From Pseudomonadales bacterium (GTDB lineage Bacteria > Pseudomonadota > Gammaproteobacteria > Pseudomonadales > Azotimanducaceae), in contig JAESSY010000044.1 in the NCBI GenBank assembly GCA_016763855.1, forward strand, positions 1 to 37,861: a stretch of 37,861 bases of DNA. The letters are read 5' to 3'. The position numbers were made by a program, and so were the translations under genes. Positions 9,675 through 18,604 of this stretch are shown here, piece by piece; the first letter of the stretch is position 1; each line of letters begins with the position of its first letter. The notes under the pieces were generated by a model. The model was given only the letters and a program-made list of their open reading frames with translations, searched no databases and was not told where the DNA came from.

Positions 9675-10247
9675 ATGGCATCGTATTCAACCAATGAATT
9701 TAAATCGGGTCTCAAGGTGATGCTCGAAGGAGATCCTTGTTCAATCCTGGAAAACGAATTTGTAAAGCCTGGTAAAGGACAGGCCTTTAATCGTGTCAAA
9801 ATGCGTAACTTGGCTAACGGTCGTGTATGGGAAAGGACCTTTAAGTCGGGAGAATCCCTTGAGGGTGCGGATGTCATGGAGTTTGAGATGGAGTATCTCT
9901 ATAACGATGGAGAATACTGGCATTTCATGAAAACCGACGGCAGTTTTGAACAGTTGGCTGCAGATAAAGCAGCAACCTCGGATGCAGTTAAGTGGCTGAA
10001 AGAAACTGAAAAGTACATGGTCACACTTTGGAACGATAAACCTATTGGCGTTACTGCCCCCAATTTTATTGACTTAGAAGTAGCCGACACCGACCCTGGT
10101 CTTAAGGGTGATACTGCTCAGGGTGGAACCAAACCTGCAACCTTAAGTACGGGTGCGGTGGTGAAAGTGCCACTCTTCATTAATATCGGTGAATTGTTAC
10201 GCATCGACACACGAACGGGTGAATATCAGAGTCGAGCTAAATCATAA
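9675..10247 (+). CDS. efp: translation elongation factor P
   Basis: EF-P rescues ribosomes stalled at polyproline stretches. The 190-residue length and three-domain layout are normal. The tip of domain I is KPGKGQAF with Lys34, the site of beta-lysylation in the EpmA/EpmB pathway, not the Arg32 type used by EarP rhamnosylation. The epmA-like gene that follows agrees with this. The ATG has an AGAGAA ribosome site nine bases before it. EpmB is not in this window. Confidence 0.97.
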   Translation: MASYSTNEFKSGLKVMLEGDPCSILENEFVKPGKGQAFNRVKMRNLANGRVWERTFKSGESLEGADVMEFEMEYLYNDGEYWHFMKTDGSFEQLAADKAATSDAVKWLKETEKYMVTLWNDKPIGVTAPNFIDLEVADTDPGLKGDTAQGGTKPATLSTGAVVKVPLFINIGELLRIDTRTGEYQSRAKS

Positions 10248-10291
10248 ACCAGCAAAACTATACTCTACTACGTCTGGTTCAACGGGCGCAG

Positions 10292-11203
10292 TTGCTCCGA
10301 TCAATCAGAAACTTTTTTCAGGAACGTAAAGTTCTGGAGGTCATGACTCCCTGTCTTGGCCGATTTACAGTGACTTCTCCTCATATTAAAAGTCTAAGTC
10401 TGAGTATTAATGATGAGGTTTTCTTTCTGCAGACCTCACCAGAATATGCGATGAAACGCCTATTGGCGGGAGGATGCGGATCAATATATCAAATAGCTAC
10501 TGTGTTTAGGGATGGTGAATCAGGTCAGCGTCATAACCCTGAATTTACGATGTTGGAATGGTACAGGCCGAATATTGACCTGAAAGCTTTGATGGTTGAA
10601 GTGGATCAGTTACTGCAGGATCTCTGTGAAGAATTTAGTGTAGAAAGAGAGAAAGCATCCTTTATCTCCTATCAAAACTTATTCGAGTCGAAGTACCAGA
10701 TCAACCCTCATCTTGTTAGCGTTAATGAACTTAGAGATTTGGCAAAAAATCACTATCCCAATTTGCTCGCACACTTGTCCTCAGAGGCCTCACATGATGA
10801 CCTTTTGGATCTACTATTTTCTGCTGGGATTGAGCCTCGCCTACTAAATCCTCATTTTGTTTATGATTATCCTCGCACTCAGGCGCAGCTTGCAAAACTA
10901 GGAGAGCGAAATGGACAATGTGTTGCACAACGCTTTGAATTGTTTTGGAAAGGAATGGAATTGGCCAACGGCTATGATGAGCTGCAAGACTCGGAAGAAT
11001 TAAGTCATCGTTCTTTGCGAGACAATGAGATCAGGCAATCTGAGTCACTACCCGTAGTGGAAATGGATTCGCGATTGTTAAGTGCGATTGAAGAAATGCC
11101 AATGTGTTGTGGTGTTGCTTTGGGACTAGATCGTTTACAGATGTTGCTATTTGATCAGCCTAGCATGAAGGATGTATTGAGCTTCGATATAGATTCTGTT
11201 TAA
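10292..11203 (+). CDS. epmA: EF-P--(R)-beta-lysine ligase, start uncertain
   Basis: A truncated class II lysyl-tRNA-synthetase paralogue that attaches beta-lysine to EF-P Lys34. Visible class II motifs are FFQERKVLEVMTP (motif 1), FRDGESGQRHNPEFTMLEWYRP (motif 2, interrupted here as FRDGE and HNPEFTMLEWYRP) and GVALGLDRLQML (motif 3). The anticodon-binding domain is absent, as expected. The first standard start is TTG at 10292, but homology with E. coli EpmA extends about 10 residues upstream (LLRLVQRAQ just before it). That frame is open back to 10241 with no ATG, GTG or TTG, only CTG at 10274 and ATA or ATC near the efp stop. True start therefore uncertain. Immediately downstream of efp. 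Confidence 0.9.
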   Translation: MLRSIRNFFQERKVLEVMTPCLGRFTVTSPHIKSLSLSINDEVFFLQTSPEYAMKRLLAGGCGSIYQIATVFRDGESGQRHNPEFTMLEWYRPNIDLKALMVEVDQLLQDLCEEFSVEREKASFISYQNLFESKYQINPHLVSVNELRDLAKNHYPNLLAHLSSEASHDDLLDLLFSAGIEPRLLNPHFVYDYPRTQAQLAKLGERNGQCVAQRFELFWKGMELANGYDELQDSEELSHRSLRDNEIRQSESLPVVEMDSRLLSAIEEMPMCCGVALGLDRLQMLLFDQPSMKDVLSFDIDSV

Positions 11204-11217
11204 GTTTAGAGTAGGGT

Positions 11218-12018
11218 TTAGGTAACTAAAGCTTGCCCCATTTTTACAGGGTCATTACAGCTAAGTTTCCACTCAACTTTTTCTTCCAACAATACAATGG
11301 CAGTGGACCCCATTTGGAATTGACCCAATTCGTCTCCCATCTTAAATTGTAAGGGTGGGTCGAAAGATTCTAGATTTAAGTTGCGCGCTTGATAGGTCTC
11401 GTCATTCCAAGCGGATTGAATAGCCGCCACAATCAGTGCTCCAACCATTATGACAGCAATCTTCCCAGCATCGCTTTCAAATTCCATGACCAGTCTTTCA
11501 TTGTCTGCGAACAAATTTTCGACCCCTTCGGTTGTCGTTTGATTGACAGAAAATAAATTGCCTGGTACGTACCTTGCTGAAATTAATTTAGCATTTTTTG
11601 GGCAATGGACGCGGTGATAGTCTTTAGGTGCTAAATAAATGGTGATAAAGCTCCCTTTAGAAAATGATTCAACAGCGTTGTTTGCTAAAAGCTTTTCGAG
11701 GGAATAATTGATGCCCTTTGCCTGAACCAACTGATTATCCTTAATATCACCCAAGGCCGAAATGATGCCGTCTGCAGGTGAGCACAAACTACCGGATATG
11801 GGTCTTGCGCCATCCACTAGTTTGCGGGCAAAAAAATGATTGAAGCTTTTGTAGTAAGCGGGATCAGATTCTTCTGCTTCGCTTAGGTCGACCTTATACT
11901 TCGCGACAATACTTCGAATGAAAAGATCCTTGATGATTCCAATTTCACAGTTTGCAACCCATCCGACCAACCTGGAAAGAAGATGTTTGGGGAGAACTCG
12001 CTGTAAAAGTATGAACAA
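11218..12018 (-). CDS. psd: phosphatidylserine decarboxylase
   Basis: Converts phosphatidylserine to phosphatidylethanolamine at the inner membrane. The 266-residue proenzyme contains SPADG (80-84), the histidine motif YHRVHCP (134-140) and the self-cleavage site MGST (236-239), a variant of the usual LGST. Cleavage between Gly237 and Ser238 would give the beta chain and the pyruvoyl-bearing alpha chain. Start is TTG. It lies 6 bases after the rhodanese gene and is probably co-transcribed with it, the same pair as in P. aeruginosa. Confidence 0.95.
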   Translation of the reverse strand: MFILLQRVLPKHLLSRLVGWVANCEIGIIKDLFIRSIVAKYKVDLSEAEESDPAYYKSFNHFFARKLVDGARPISGSLCSPADGIISALGDIKDNQLVQAKGINYSLEKLLANNAVESFSKGSFITIYLAPKDYHRVHCPKNAKLISARYVPGNLFSVNQTTTEGVENLFADNERLVMEFESDAGKIAVIMVGALIVAAIQSAWNDETYQARNLNLESFDPPLQFKMGDELGQFQMGSTAIVLLEEKVEWKLSCNDPVKMGQALVT

Positions 12019-12024
12019 TTTAGT

Positions 12025-12819
12025 TTAACCCGTTTCAATCGGTGTGTTTGGGTCATTGCCCCACTCTGCCCAGGAACCATCGTAAGCACGAATATCGTAG
12101 CCTAAACTTTTCCCAATCATATAGGTAAACCCCGATCGATGATGACTCTGACAATGCGTGATAATTTTCTTGTCCTTGGTAATACCCAGTTCTTTAAGAA
12201 TGTCAGCGATGTCTTCGCGGATGCGAAGTTGACTATCCATAGCACTGGTCCACTCGAGGTTGATCGAATTCGGAATACGCCCAGGTCTTGCTGAAAATGC
12301 TTTTGTACCTATATGTTCCTCTGGAGATCGCGCGTCCCAAATAACGGTATCTGAATCATTTAGGCTGGCTAATACGTCGTCTTGAGATGCAATAAATTTG
12401 TTATCAATACTCAGCGAGACTGCACAGGGCGTCACATCATCGACTTTGTCTGTGGTTGGAAGATTCGCTTCTAGCCAGGCGTGGATACCGCCATTAAGGT
12501 ACGACATTTGTGTGTGACCGATTACATCAAGGGTCCACAAAAAGCGTCCGGCCCAACCGCCACCCTCATCATCATAAGCAACTATATGAATATTTTTAGT
12601 ATAAGCCATTCTGGAAAACAGTGCTTCAAGCTGTTGGATCAGCGGTAATTTGCCCACGGCAGGACTTGTACCAATGACGAGTTCGCTGGGTGCGACGTGA
12701 ATCGCACTTGCTAGGTGGTGCTGCAAATAGCACTCACGTTTAGAAAGATCCACCAATAAAACTTGTCCATTTTGCATGAATTGGTGTAGCTCATCAGCTT
12801 CGATTATGAACGGGGGCAA
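12025..12819 (-). CDS. rhdA: thiosulfate sulfurtransferase, RhdA type
   Basis: Two rhodanese domains in 264 residues. The C-terminal one has the active loop CQSHHR with the catalytic Cys223, very close to the CQTHHR loop of Azotobacter and Pseudomonas RhdA, and the N-terminal one is inactive. It transfers sulfane sulfur from thiosulfate or a related donor. The start is TTG at 12817-12819 (minus strand) with AAGGA seven bases upstream. It is the first gene of a rhdA-psd pair and divergent from orn. Confidence 0.92.
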   Translation of the reverse strand: MPPFIIEADELHQFMQNGQVLLVDLSKRECYLQHHLASAIHVAPSELVIGTSPAVGKLPLIQQLEALFSRMAYTKNIHIVAYDDEGGGWAGRFLWTLDVIGHTQMSYLNGGIHAWLEANLPTTDKVDDVTPCAVSLSIDNKFIASQDDVLASLNDSDTVIWDARSPEEHIGTKAFSARPGRIPNSINLEWTSAMDSQLRIREDIADILKELGITKDKKIITHCQSHHRSGFTYMIGKSLGYDIRAYDGSWAEWGNDPNTPIETG

Positions 12820-13050
12820 TATGATTTCCTTTTAATAGCATTTGGCGTATATTTCCTTAAGGCTCTATTTTGCCCTAGAACCAATCCAAAGTTAACAATG
12901 CTGTGGCCCAATTCATCCTTAATGATAGTGATCAATAAGCTTCGTAGCATATTCCTTCATTTGTGGGTTATTTCCTCTGCGTAAGTCGTTAAACTACTTA
13001 TGCTACGACATATTTGTTGTGATTAATTTTTTTGATAAAATGGAGATTGG
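12820..13050. promoter_or_regulatory. divergent rhdA/orn region with a long-range inverted repeat
   Basis: 231 non-coding bases. CGTAGCATA (12943-12951) and TATGCTACG (12999-13007) form a perfect 9-bp inverted repeat 47 bases apart, with a smaller TAAGT/ACTTA pair inside. TTGTTG (13014-13019), 16 bases, TAAAAT (13036-13041) is a possible but late promoter for orn. No terminator features are seen. Confidence 0.4.
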
Positions 13051-13608
13051 GTGAGTTATTCAGAAAATCTGGTTTGGATGGACCTAGAAATGACAGGTTT
13101 AGATCCTGAGCATGACCGAATTATTGAAATTGCCACGATCATTACTGATTCAAGTCTAAAAATCATTGCTGAAGGTCCGGTTCTGGTGATTAAACAAGAT
13201 CAATCATTGTTTGACGGCATGGATGAATGGAACACGACGCACCATTCAGAATCTGGGTTGATAGACAGGATTCAAGAAGAAGGCGTTAGTGAAGAAGAAG
13301 CTATGTCGGAGACATTGGCCTTTGTGAAAAACCATGTCGAAAAAGGTAAGGCGCCCCTATGCGGAAACAGCATTGCTCAGGATAGACGCTTCCTTGTGAA
13401 GTATATGCTTGAGCTTGATTCTCATCTTCATTACCGAAATATCGATGTCAGTACAATTAAAGAGTTGGCTGCTCGATGGCGTCCCGATGTTTATAAGGGC
13501 GTTGTTAAAAGAGGTGCTCACCGAGCGATAGATGACATCAGGGAGTCTATCGACGAACTGGTTCACTACCGCGATAATTTTTTCTTGTTGCGAGGTTCGG
13601 TTAACTGA
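13051..13608 (+). CDS. orn: oligoribonuclease
   Basis: A 3'-5' exonuclease that degrades the shortest RNA fragments, including pGpG from c-di-GMP turnover. The 185 residues show DEDDh active-site motifs: DLEMTGLDPEHDRIIEIA (Asp and Glu), GNSIAQDRRFL, and HRAIDDIRESI (His and Asp). The GTG start has GGAG five bases upstream. It converges on the M48 peptidase with 6 bases between the stops. Standard length and very well conserved. Confidence 0.97.
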   Translation: MSYSENLVWMDLEMTGLDPEHDRIIEIATIITDSSLKIIAEGPVLVIKQDQSLFDGMDEWNTTHHSESGLIDRIQEEGVSEEEAMSETLAFVKNHVEKGKAPLCGNSIAQDRRFLVKYMLELDSHLHYRNIDVSTIKELAARWRPDVYKGVVKRGAHRAIDDIRESIDELVHYRDNFFLLRGSVN

Positions 13609-13614
13609 GCGTTG

Positions 13615-14433
13615 CTATGGAAGCTGCGATAATCTAGTTGCTAGTGCTTCAAGGGTCTTGATTCTTTCTGGGCCACTTGGGTGGTTACTGAGAAAGGGGA
13701 TGTTGAATTTGGAACCTCTGTCATTCATCCTTTTATGCAACTCCACGGCTCCAAATGGATCGTAACCCGCTTCTATCGCCCAAATGACGCCCATGTAGTC
13801 AGCCTGAGTCTCATCCGTTCGACTAAATGCAGCGCCAACACTATCGAAAAAAAGGCCTGAGGCTGCATTACCCAGCGGGTTAGAAACCACCGACTTGCCA
13901 ATATTTTTAAGAATACTGATGGGCAGGTTGCGCTTGGCTCTTTTTTCACCATGTGATAGCTTCAGGTGCGCTAGTTCATGACCCAAAAGAGCTGCCCACA
14001 GTGATTGATTATCCCCAATCATGTCCAGCATGGAAAAGTTCACCAGGACGATATTCTCTAGGACACCGTTCTCGCCCTCACGGGTACCAGCCGAAGCGTT
14101 AGGTGCGTTTCCTTGTACCAGATAAAGTGTGGCCTTTGTTTCTGAAACTTTTTCAATCTTATTGAATGCCTGATTTAAGTCTTTCAATTGTTGACTGGAA
14201 ACCCAACGCAACAAGGCGCCATTACTGCTTCTCAACTGTGTTTCATTCCCTTCGAATTTAGCCAGTTTGCTGACTATCCAGCCATCAGGATATATATCTG
14301 GTTTTGCCTCAGCATAGTCACTCCAGATATTGCCGTTGTCTTCTTCGGTTTCAAGGCCCCAAGTATCAAGCTCGCTGGCTGCAAGTGCGGCGCTAGTGAA
14401 AAACAAAAGTAATAGTAATAACTGTATTTGCAT
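13615..14433 (-). CDS. M48-family secreted zinc metallopeptidase
   Basis: A 272-residue protein starting with a signal peptide (a short polar start, then LLLLLLFFTSAALA and a likely cut after residue 19). The zinc site is HELAH (152-156), with the third ligand Glu208 in ETQAD, typical of M48B/BepA-like or Oma1-like periplasmic proteases. No cysteine lipobox is present, so it is probably soluble in the periplasm or loosely membrane-bound. There are no TPR repeats like those of BepA. The substrate is not predictable; family members deal with outer-membrane protein quality control. Confidence 0.88.
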   Translation of the reverse strand: MQIQLLLLLLFFTSAALAASELDTWGLETEEDNGNIWSDYAEAKPDIYPDGWIVSKLAKFEGNETQLRSSNGALLRWVSSQQLKDLNQAFNKIEKVSETKATLYLVQGNAPNASAGTREGENGVLENIVLVNFSMLDMIGDNQSLWAALLGHELAHLKLSHGEKRAKRNLPISILKNIGKSVVSNPLGNAASGLFFDSVGAAFSRTDETQADYMGVIWAIEAGYDPFGAVELHKRMNDRGSKFNIPFLSNHPSGPERIKTLEALATRLSQLP

Positions 14434-14541
14434 TGTTCAAAACATCGGTGTCGCTGTTAGCATTACATTATGGAGGTAAAAGTACAGTTTGTCTTGTTAC
14501 AGAAGATATCGGTCCCTGTTATGCCTATAACGCTATGTGGT

Positions 14542-15645
14542 TCACTTACTCCTGATCTTTGATAGTGAAGCATTTTGCCTTTCCAACGCCCATTCGATAT
14601 GAGTAGCTACCATAGCCGAGGCAGTGGTTAGTTTCTCTTTAAGTGCTGATTTCACTTCGTCGCTGTATTCGGCATTTCCTAACGCAATTGCAATGTTGCG
14701 TTGCCATCCTTCGAACCCTGTTCTTCTGATGGCTGAGCCTTCTGTGTTTTTTAAAAATTGTGTTTCGTTCCATGAAAACAGCCTTAGCAACTCACTTTTG
14801 TCTAGATCCTGCCTTGGGGTAAAGTCTGATTCCTCAGTGAACTTTGCGAATTTGTTCCAGGGGCAGAATAACTGACAATCATCACAACCGAAGATTCTAT
14901 TGCCCATTGCCTCACGTAAAGAAATATCTATTTCGCCTTTGTGTTCGATCGTAAGATAGGAAATGCATTTCCGCGCATCAAGTTGGTAAGGTGCAACGAT
15001 TGCTTTAGTTGGACAAACATCGATGCAAGCGCTGCAGGTGCCGCAGTGATTATCGGCGTATTCCGTGTCTATTTCAAAGGGGATGTCGGTGTATATTTCT
15101 CCGAGAAAGAACCATGACCCGGCTTCTCTACTCAGCAAGAGTGTGTTCTTTCCTATCCAACCTAGTCCTGCTTTCTCGGCGATGGCTTTTTCGAGCACGG
15201 GCGCACTATCCGTAAACACTCTACCCTTGAACTTCCCAAGTTGATTGCTTTCCAAATAGTCTTCAATTTTCGACCACAATTTTACTAGTCTCTTACGAAT
15301 GACCTTATGGTAGTCCCTGCCCATGGTGTATCGGGCGATATAGGCCGTTGATTTTGAATCGAGGATCTCGATAGCTGCTGTGCCTTCCGGCAAATAGTTC
15401 ATTCGCAAAGATATAATTCGACAGGTATTCTCGACTAGTTCATCAGGGCGGCTGCGTTTTTTCCCATGAGCCGCCATGTATGACATTTCACCGTGGAAAT
15501 CTTTTTCTAACCAATTTTCAAGGTGATTCTCGTGCTCACCAAGTTGAGTGTTTGTAATGCCTATGGCCTGAAAGCCAAGCTCTCCTGACCACGCTTCAAT
15601 ACTCGCTTTCAGTTCGCCAAATGGTGATTGATTCAAATTGTTCAT
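14542..15645 (-). CDS. queG: epoxyqueuosine reductase
   Basis: Performs the last step of queuosine formation in tRNA, reducing epoxyqueuosine with cobalamin and two [4Fe-4S] clusters. In 367 residues the cluster cysteines are in CGTCSACIDVCP (201, 204, 207, 211) and CDDCQLFCP (254, 257, 261), with another at 227. The RVFTDSAPVLEK segment (about 142-153) is the usual active-site stretch. The minus-strand ATG has AGGCGG six bases before it. In Pseudomonas it also lies between orn and the nnrDE gene. Confidence 0.96.
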   Translation of the reverse strand: MNNLNQSPFGELKASIEAWSGELGFQAIGITNTQLGEHENHLENWLEKDFHGEMSYMAAHGKKRSRPDELVENTCRIISLRMNYLPEGTAAIEILDSKSTAYIARYTMGRDYHKVIRKRLVKLWSKIEDYLESNQLGKFKGRVFTDSAPVLEKAIAEKAGLGWIGKNTLLLSREAGSWFFLGEIYTDIPFEIDTEYADNHCGTCSACIDVCPTKAIVAPYQLDARKCISYLTIEHKGEIDISLREAMGNRIFGCDDCQLFCPWNKFAKFTEESDFTPRQDLDKSELLRLFSWNETQFLKNTEGSAIRRTGFEGWQRNIAIALGNAEYSDEVKSALKEKLTTASAMVATHIEWALERQNASLSKIRSK

Positions 15646-15833
15646 ATGCCGCCTAGATTAGTGGATCAACAGTTTAACTCGATTTTCTAATGCATTCTCC
15701 GGTGTCCTCTTATAAAAACATTCGTACAGGGTATTGGCGGCTATCTTCTATGTGTCTGCTGTATAACAATCGATCACTATTTGATCTTTTTTGCTATGCA
15801 ATGCGTATAAAGGAACTAGCTTTGGAGTAATGC
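15646..15833. promoter_or_regulatory. divergent queG/metallophosphoesterase region
   Basis: 188 non-coding bases. TTGATC (15781-15786) and TATAAA (15806-15811), 19 bases apart, are a possible promoter for the plus-strand gene, followed by a TGGAG ribosome site. No other structure stood out. Confidence 0.3.
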
Positions 15834-16538
15834 ATGCGTTTCGCTTTAATTTCTGACTTACATGGCAATATTGTCGCTTTAGAAGCCGTTCTGGCGGATA
15901 TAGCGTTGCGTGGAGTAGATAGGACGATCTGCCTTGGGGATATTATCGACCTAGGGCCAAGACCCTGTGAGGTTGTAGATCGACTAAGAGAAGCTGGTAT
16001 TCCTTGTGTTTTGGGTAATCACGACCCCTTGGATGAACACCCGCCTCTACCACCGCTCAAGCAAGTAGAGGAATGGACTCGGACTCAATTGAATTCAGAG
16101 CAGCTGAATTGGTTGTCTGCATTGCCTTTTGATCGAGTTGAAGCATTAGAAGAGTTCAAACTCCTTGCGGTGCATGGGAATCCTCTATCAAACCAACAAG
16201 GGATAGAGCCTGGCACTACTGACGAGATCCTCGAAGACTATCTGTCTGACATGAAAGAAGATGTCATTGTCGTAGGCCATACACATTTACAGCTATGTCG
16301 GCGGATGAACGAAAAGTTGATTGTGAATGTTGGATCCGTAGGAATGCCATTTCTGGGCCCCCTCAATGGCCCACCGATAATTTTAAAGTCGATTGACTAT
16401 GCATTAGTCACAGCAGACAGGGGAGTCATCAGTGTTGAGCTTGTCCGTTTACCCTTAGATTTTGATCTTTTCAAAAAGAGCTTTGACGGAACGAACTTTC
16501 CTGACCCTGAAGGCTGGCTAAAAGCTTGGCTGTCTTAA
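15834..16538 (+). CDS. metallophosphoesterase, YfcE/calcineurin-like family
   Basis: A 234-residue phosphoesterase with the full metal-binding set in order: DLHGN at the N-terminus, GDIIDLGP, LGNHD, and GHTH near residue 149, followed by NVGSVGMP. The sequence resembles single-domain family members that act on small phosphodiesters or nucleotides. The substrate cannot be told from sequence. GGAG lies six bases before the ATG. It sits alone, divergent from queG and 97 bases before nnrDE. Confidence 0.85.
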   Translation: MRFALISDLHGNIVALEAVLADIALRGVDRTICLGDIIDLGPRPCEVVDRLREAGIPCVLGNHDPLDEHPPLPPLKQVEEWTRTQLNSEQLNWLSALPFDRVEALEEFKLLAVHGNPLSNQQGIEPGTTDEILEDYLSDMKEDVIVVGHTHLQLCRRMNEKLIVNVGSVGMPFLGPLNGPPIILKSIDYALVTADRGVISVELVRLPLDFDLFKKSFDGTNFPDPEGWLKAWLS

Positions 16539-16623
16539 GTATTTGAACTCGTGCTTTTTGCTTCAAATCTTTTCATTTCAAAGCTTATTATCGCAAAGGT
16601 GCCAATTATAACTAGTAGTGCCT

Positions 16624-16636
16624 TATAATCACGCCA
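16624..16636 (+). promoter_or_regulatory. consensus -10 box directly before the nnrDE ATG
   Basis: TATAAT at 16624-16629 ends six bases before ATG 16636, so transcription would start at or within a base or two of the start codon. No good -35 is visible at 16-18 bases (4/6 match at best), and no Shine-Dalgarno lies between. If used, the message would be leaderless. Confidence 0.4.
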
Positions 16637-18138
16637 TGAACAAAATCTTATATACCTCAGAACAAGTTCGGGAATTTGATCGTATTGCGATAGAAGATCA
16701 AGGGGTTCCCGGCATCACCTTAATGCGGCGCGCGGCTGATGCTTGTGTTAGCGCATTAAAAGATCATTGGCCCGATTCTAAACAGGTAACAGTTTATTGC
16801 GGAAGTGGAAATAATGCTGGGGACGGATACATTGTCGCAGGTATCTTAGCCGAGCAAGGGTATAAAGTGCTCGTGAAGGTCGTCGGTAAAATAGAAGGTC
16901 TCTCTCCCGATGCGAAGAAGGCGAGGGAGTATTGTCTTGGCACGGATGCCAGGGTCGTAGTTTTCAATACTGAAGCCTTTAATACTAAAGATAGTAATCA
17001 AAGCAAAGGCGGCGATGCTGACGTGATCGTGGATGCTTTGTTAGGGATAGGGGCAATAGGCGATGTGAGTCCCCATTTTACCGCTGCTATAGAGGAAATC
17101 AATGGAAGTAAAAAGGCCGTGTTATCCGTCGATATTCCCTCTGGCCTAAATGCAAACACAGGTGAGGCGTTAGGTTCTGTTGTGCTGGCTGATATCACAA
17201 TGACATTTATCGGTTTAAAGCGCGGCATGTTCACATCAGATGGCGTTCATTTTTCTGGAGATATATTATTTGATGATCTTGGTGTTGAAATAGCGCCTGA
17301 AAAAGGCGCAACGCTTTTGCGTTACGAGAACCTCATTGACCAATTCCCCCCGCGTTCCCGTCAATCTCACAAAAACGACTTTGGTCATGTTCTTGTAATA
17401 GGCGGAGACAGTGGTATGGGCGGCGCTGTTTTGATGACTGCGGAAGCGGCACTGCGAGCCGGTGCGGGATTGGTTAGCGTCGCGACTCATCGTGATCATT
17501 CAAGTACCATTCTAGCGCGTTGCCCAGCGTTAATGGTGACGGGTTTGAGTAATGCGGATCAACTTGACGCAATGCTTAAACAAGCTGATGTTATCATCCT
17601 TGGCACCGGGCTTGGACAAAGTGCCTGGTCGAAAGAAATTTTTTCCAAAGCGTTAATTCACATACAGGATGAGCGTCTTAGTGCCGAGAAGCGTTTCGTT
17701 ATCGATGCGGATGGACTTAACCTACTTGCAGAAACCGAAATCAAAAACTCCAGATGGGTACTCACGCCTCACCCCGGTGAAGCGAGACGATTGTTGCGAA
17801 AAAAGGTTGAGGACCGGTTCGCTTCAATTAAAACCTTGCAGGAAGAATACGGCGGGGTAGTTTTATTAAAGGGTGCTGGAACAATAATACAGAGTCAAAT
17901 TGCGCAAAGTGTATGTCCTTATGGTAATCCTGGCATGTCTACTGCTGGCATGGGAGATGTATTAAGCGGCGTTATTGGCGGTCTATTAGCACAATCTTGC
18001 CCCCTCTATTTTGCGACCCAACTGGCTGTAGTCGTTCATTCTATGGCGGCAGATCAATGCGTTGCTGAGAACGGAGAAAGAGGTCTTTTAGCAACTGATT
18101 TGTTCCTTGAAATTAGGCGATTACTCAATGATTGTTGA
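16636..18138 (+). CDS. nnrDE: bifunctional NAD(P)HX epimerase/dehydratase
   Basis: Repairs hydrated NAD(P)H. The N-terminal NnrE epimerase (about 1-215, with CGSGNNAGDGY and VDIPSGLNANTGE) is fused to the ADP/ATP-dependent dehydratase NnrD (GHVLVIGGDSGMGGA, LTPHPGEARRL, AGMGDVLSG). The product is about 500 residues, as for E. coli NnrDE (YjeF). I choose ATG 16636; a GTG at 16618 would add six residues but sits before the -10-like box. It overlaps tsaE by 11 bases, beginning the long nnrDE-tsaE-amiB-mutL-miaA-hfq-hflX run. Confidence 0.94.
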   Translation: MNKILYTSEQVREFDRIAIEDQGVPGITLMRRAADACVSALKDHWPDSKQVTVYCGSGNNAGDGYIVAGILAEQGYKVLVKVVGKIEGLSPDAKKAREYCLGTDARVVVFNTEAFNTKDSNQSKGGDADVIVDALLGIGAIGDVSPHFTAAIEEINGSKKAVLSVDIPSGLNANTGEALGSVVLADITMTFIGLKRGMFTSDGVHFSGDILFDDLGVEIAPEKGATLLRYENLIDQFPPRSRQSHKNDFGHVLVIGGDSGMGGAVLMTAEAALRAGAGLVSVATHRDHSSTILARCPALMVTGLSNADQLDAMLKQADVIILGTGLGQSAWSKEIFSKALIHIQDERLSAEKRFVIDADGLNLLAETEIKNSRWVLTPHPGEARRLLRKKVEDRFASIKTLQEEYGGVVLLKGAGTIIQSQIAQSVCPYGNPGMSTAGMGDVLSGVIGGLLAQSCPLYFATQLAVVVHSMAADQCVAENGERGLLATDLFLEIRRLLNDC

Positions 18139-18604
18139 GCGTAGATTAGTTGATGAGGCCGAGACGATTGGTTTTGCTCGTTGCCTTTCTGATTGCTTAA
18201 GAGCGCGCGCTCTCATATTTCTAGAAGGGCAGCTCGGTGCGGGTAAGGCAACATTTTCTCGCGGTATTTTGAGAGGAATGGGTCATCAAGGTGCAGTGAA
18301 AAGCCCCACTTTTACGATTGTGGAGCCCTATGATCTAGATGAGGGTCAGGTTTATCATTTTGATCTTTACAGACTAAATGATCCTGAAGAGTTAGAATAT
18401 CTGGGAATGGATGACTATCTCGAATCCGGCTATCTCTGTCTGATAGAATGGCCTGAACGCGGGGCGCTGTTTCTACCCGGTTGCGATGTTCACGTTACGC
18501 TAAAAGTAGAAGGAGAAGCTAGGCGTGTGTTTGTAGAAGGGAAGTCCGAAAAGGGAAAATTAATTTGCCAGGAATTTTCTGAGCGATTGACGAGAGAGAA
18601 TTGA
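18128..18604 (+). CDS. tsaE: tRNA t6A-modification ATPase TsaE, altered Walker A
   Basis: A partner of TsaB and TsaD in N6-threonylcarbamoyl-adenosine formation at A37 of ANN-decoding tRNAs. 158 residues. The P-loop reads GQLGAGKATFSRG where the family has GKTT: the Walker A Thr that coordinates Mg-ATP is Ala41 (codon GCA). The other family motifs are intact: KSPTF, HFDLYRL, CLIEWPERG. The ATG at 18128 lies inside the end of nnrDE; a TTG at 18107 is less likely. It is translationally coupled on both sides. Identity is firm; full activity is uncertain because of the P-loop change. Confidence 0.93.
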   Translation: MIVERRLVDEAETIGFARCLSDCLRARALIFLEGQLGAGKATFSRGILRGMGHQGAVKSPTFTIVEPYDLDEGQVYHFDLYRLNDPEELEYLGMDDYLESGYLCLIEWPERGALFLPGCDVHVTLKVEGEARRVFVEGKSEKGKLICQEFSERLTREN

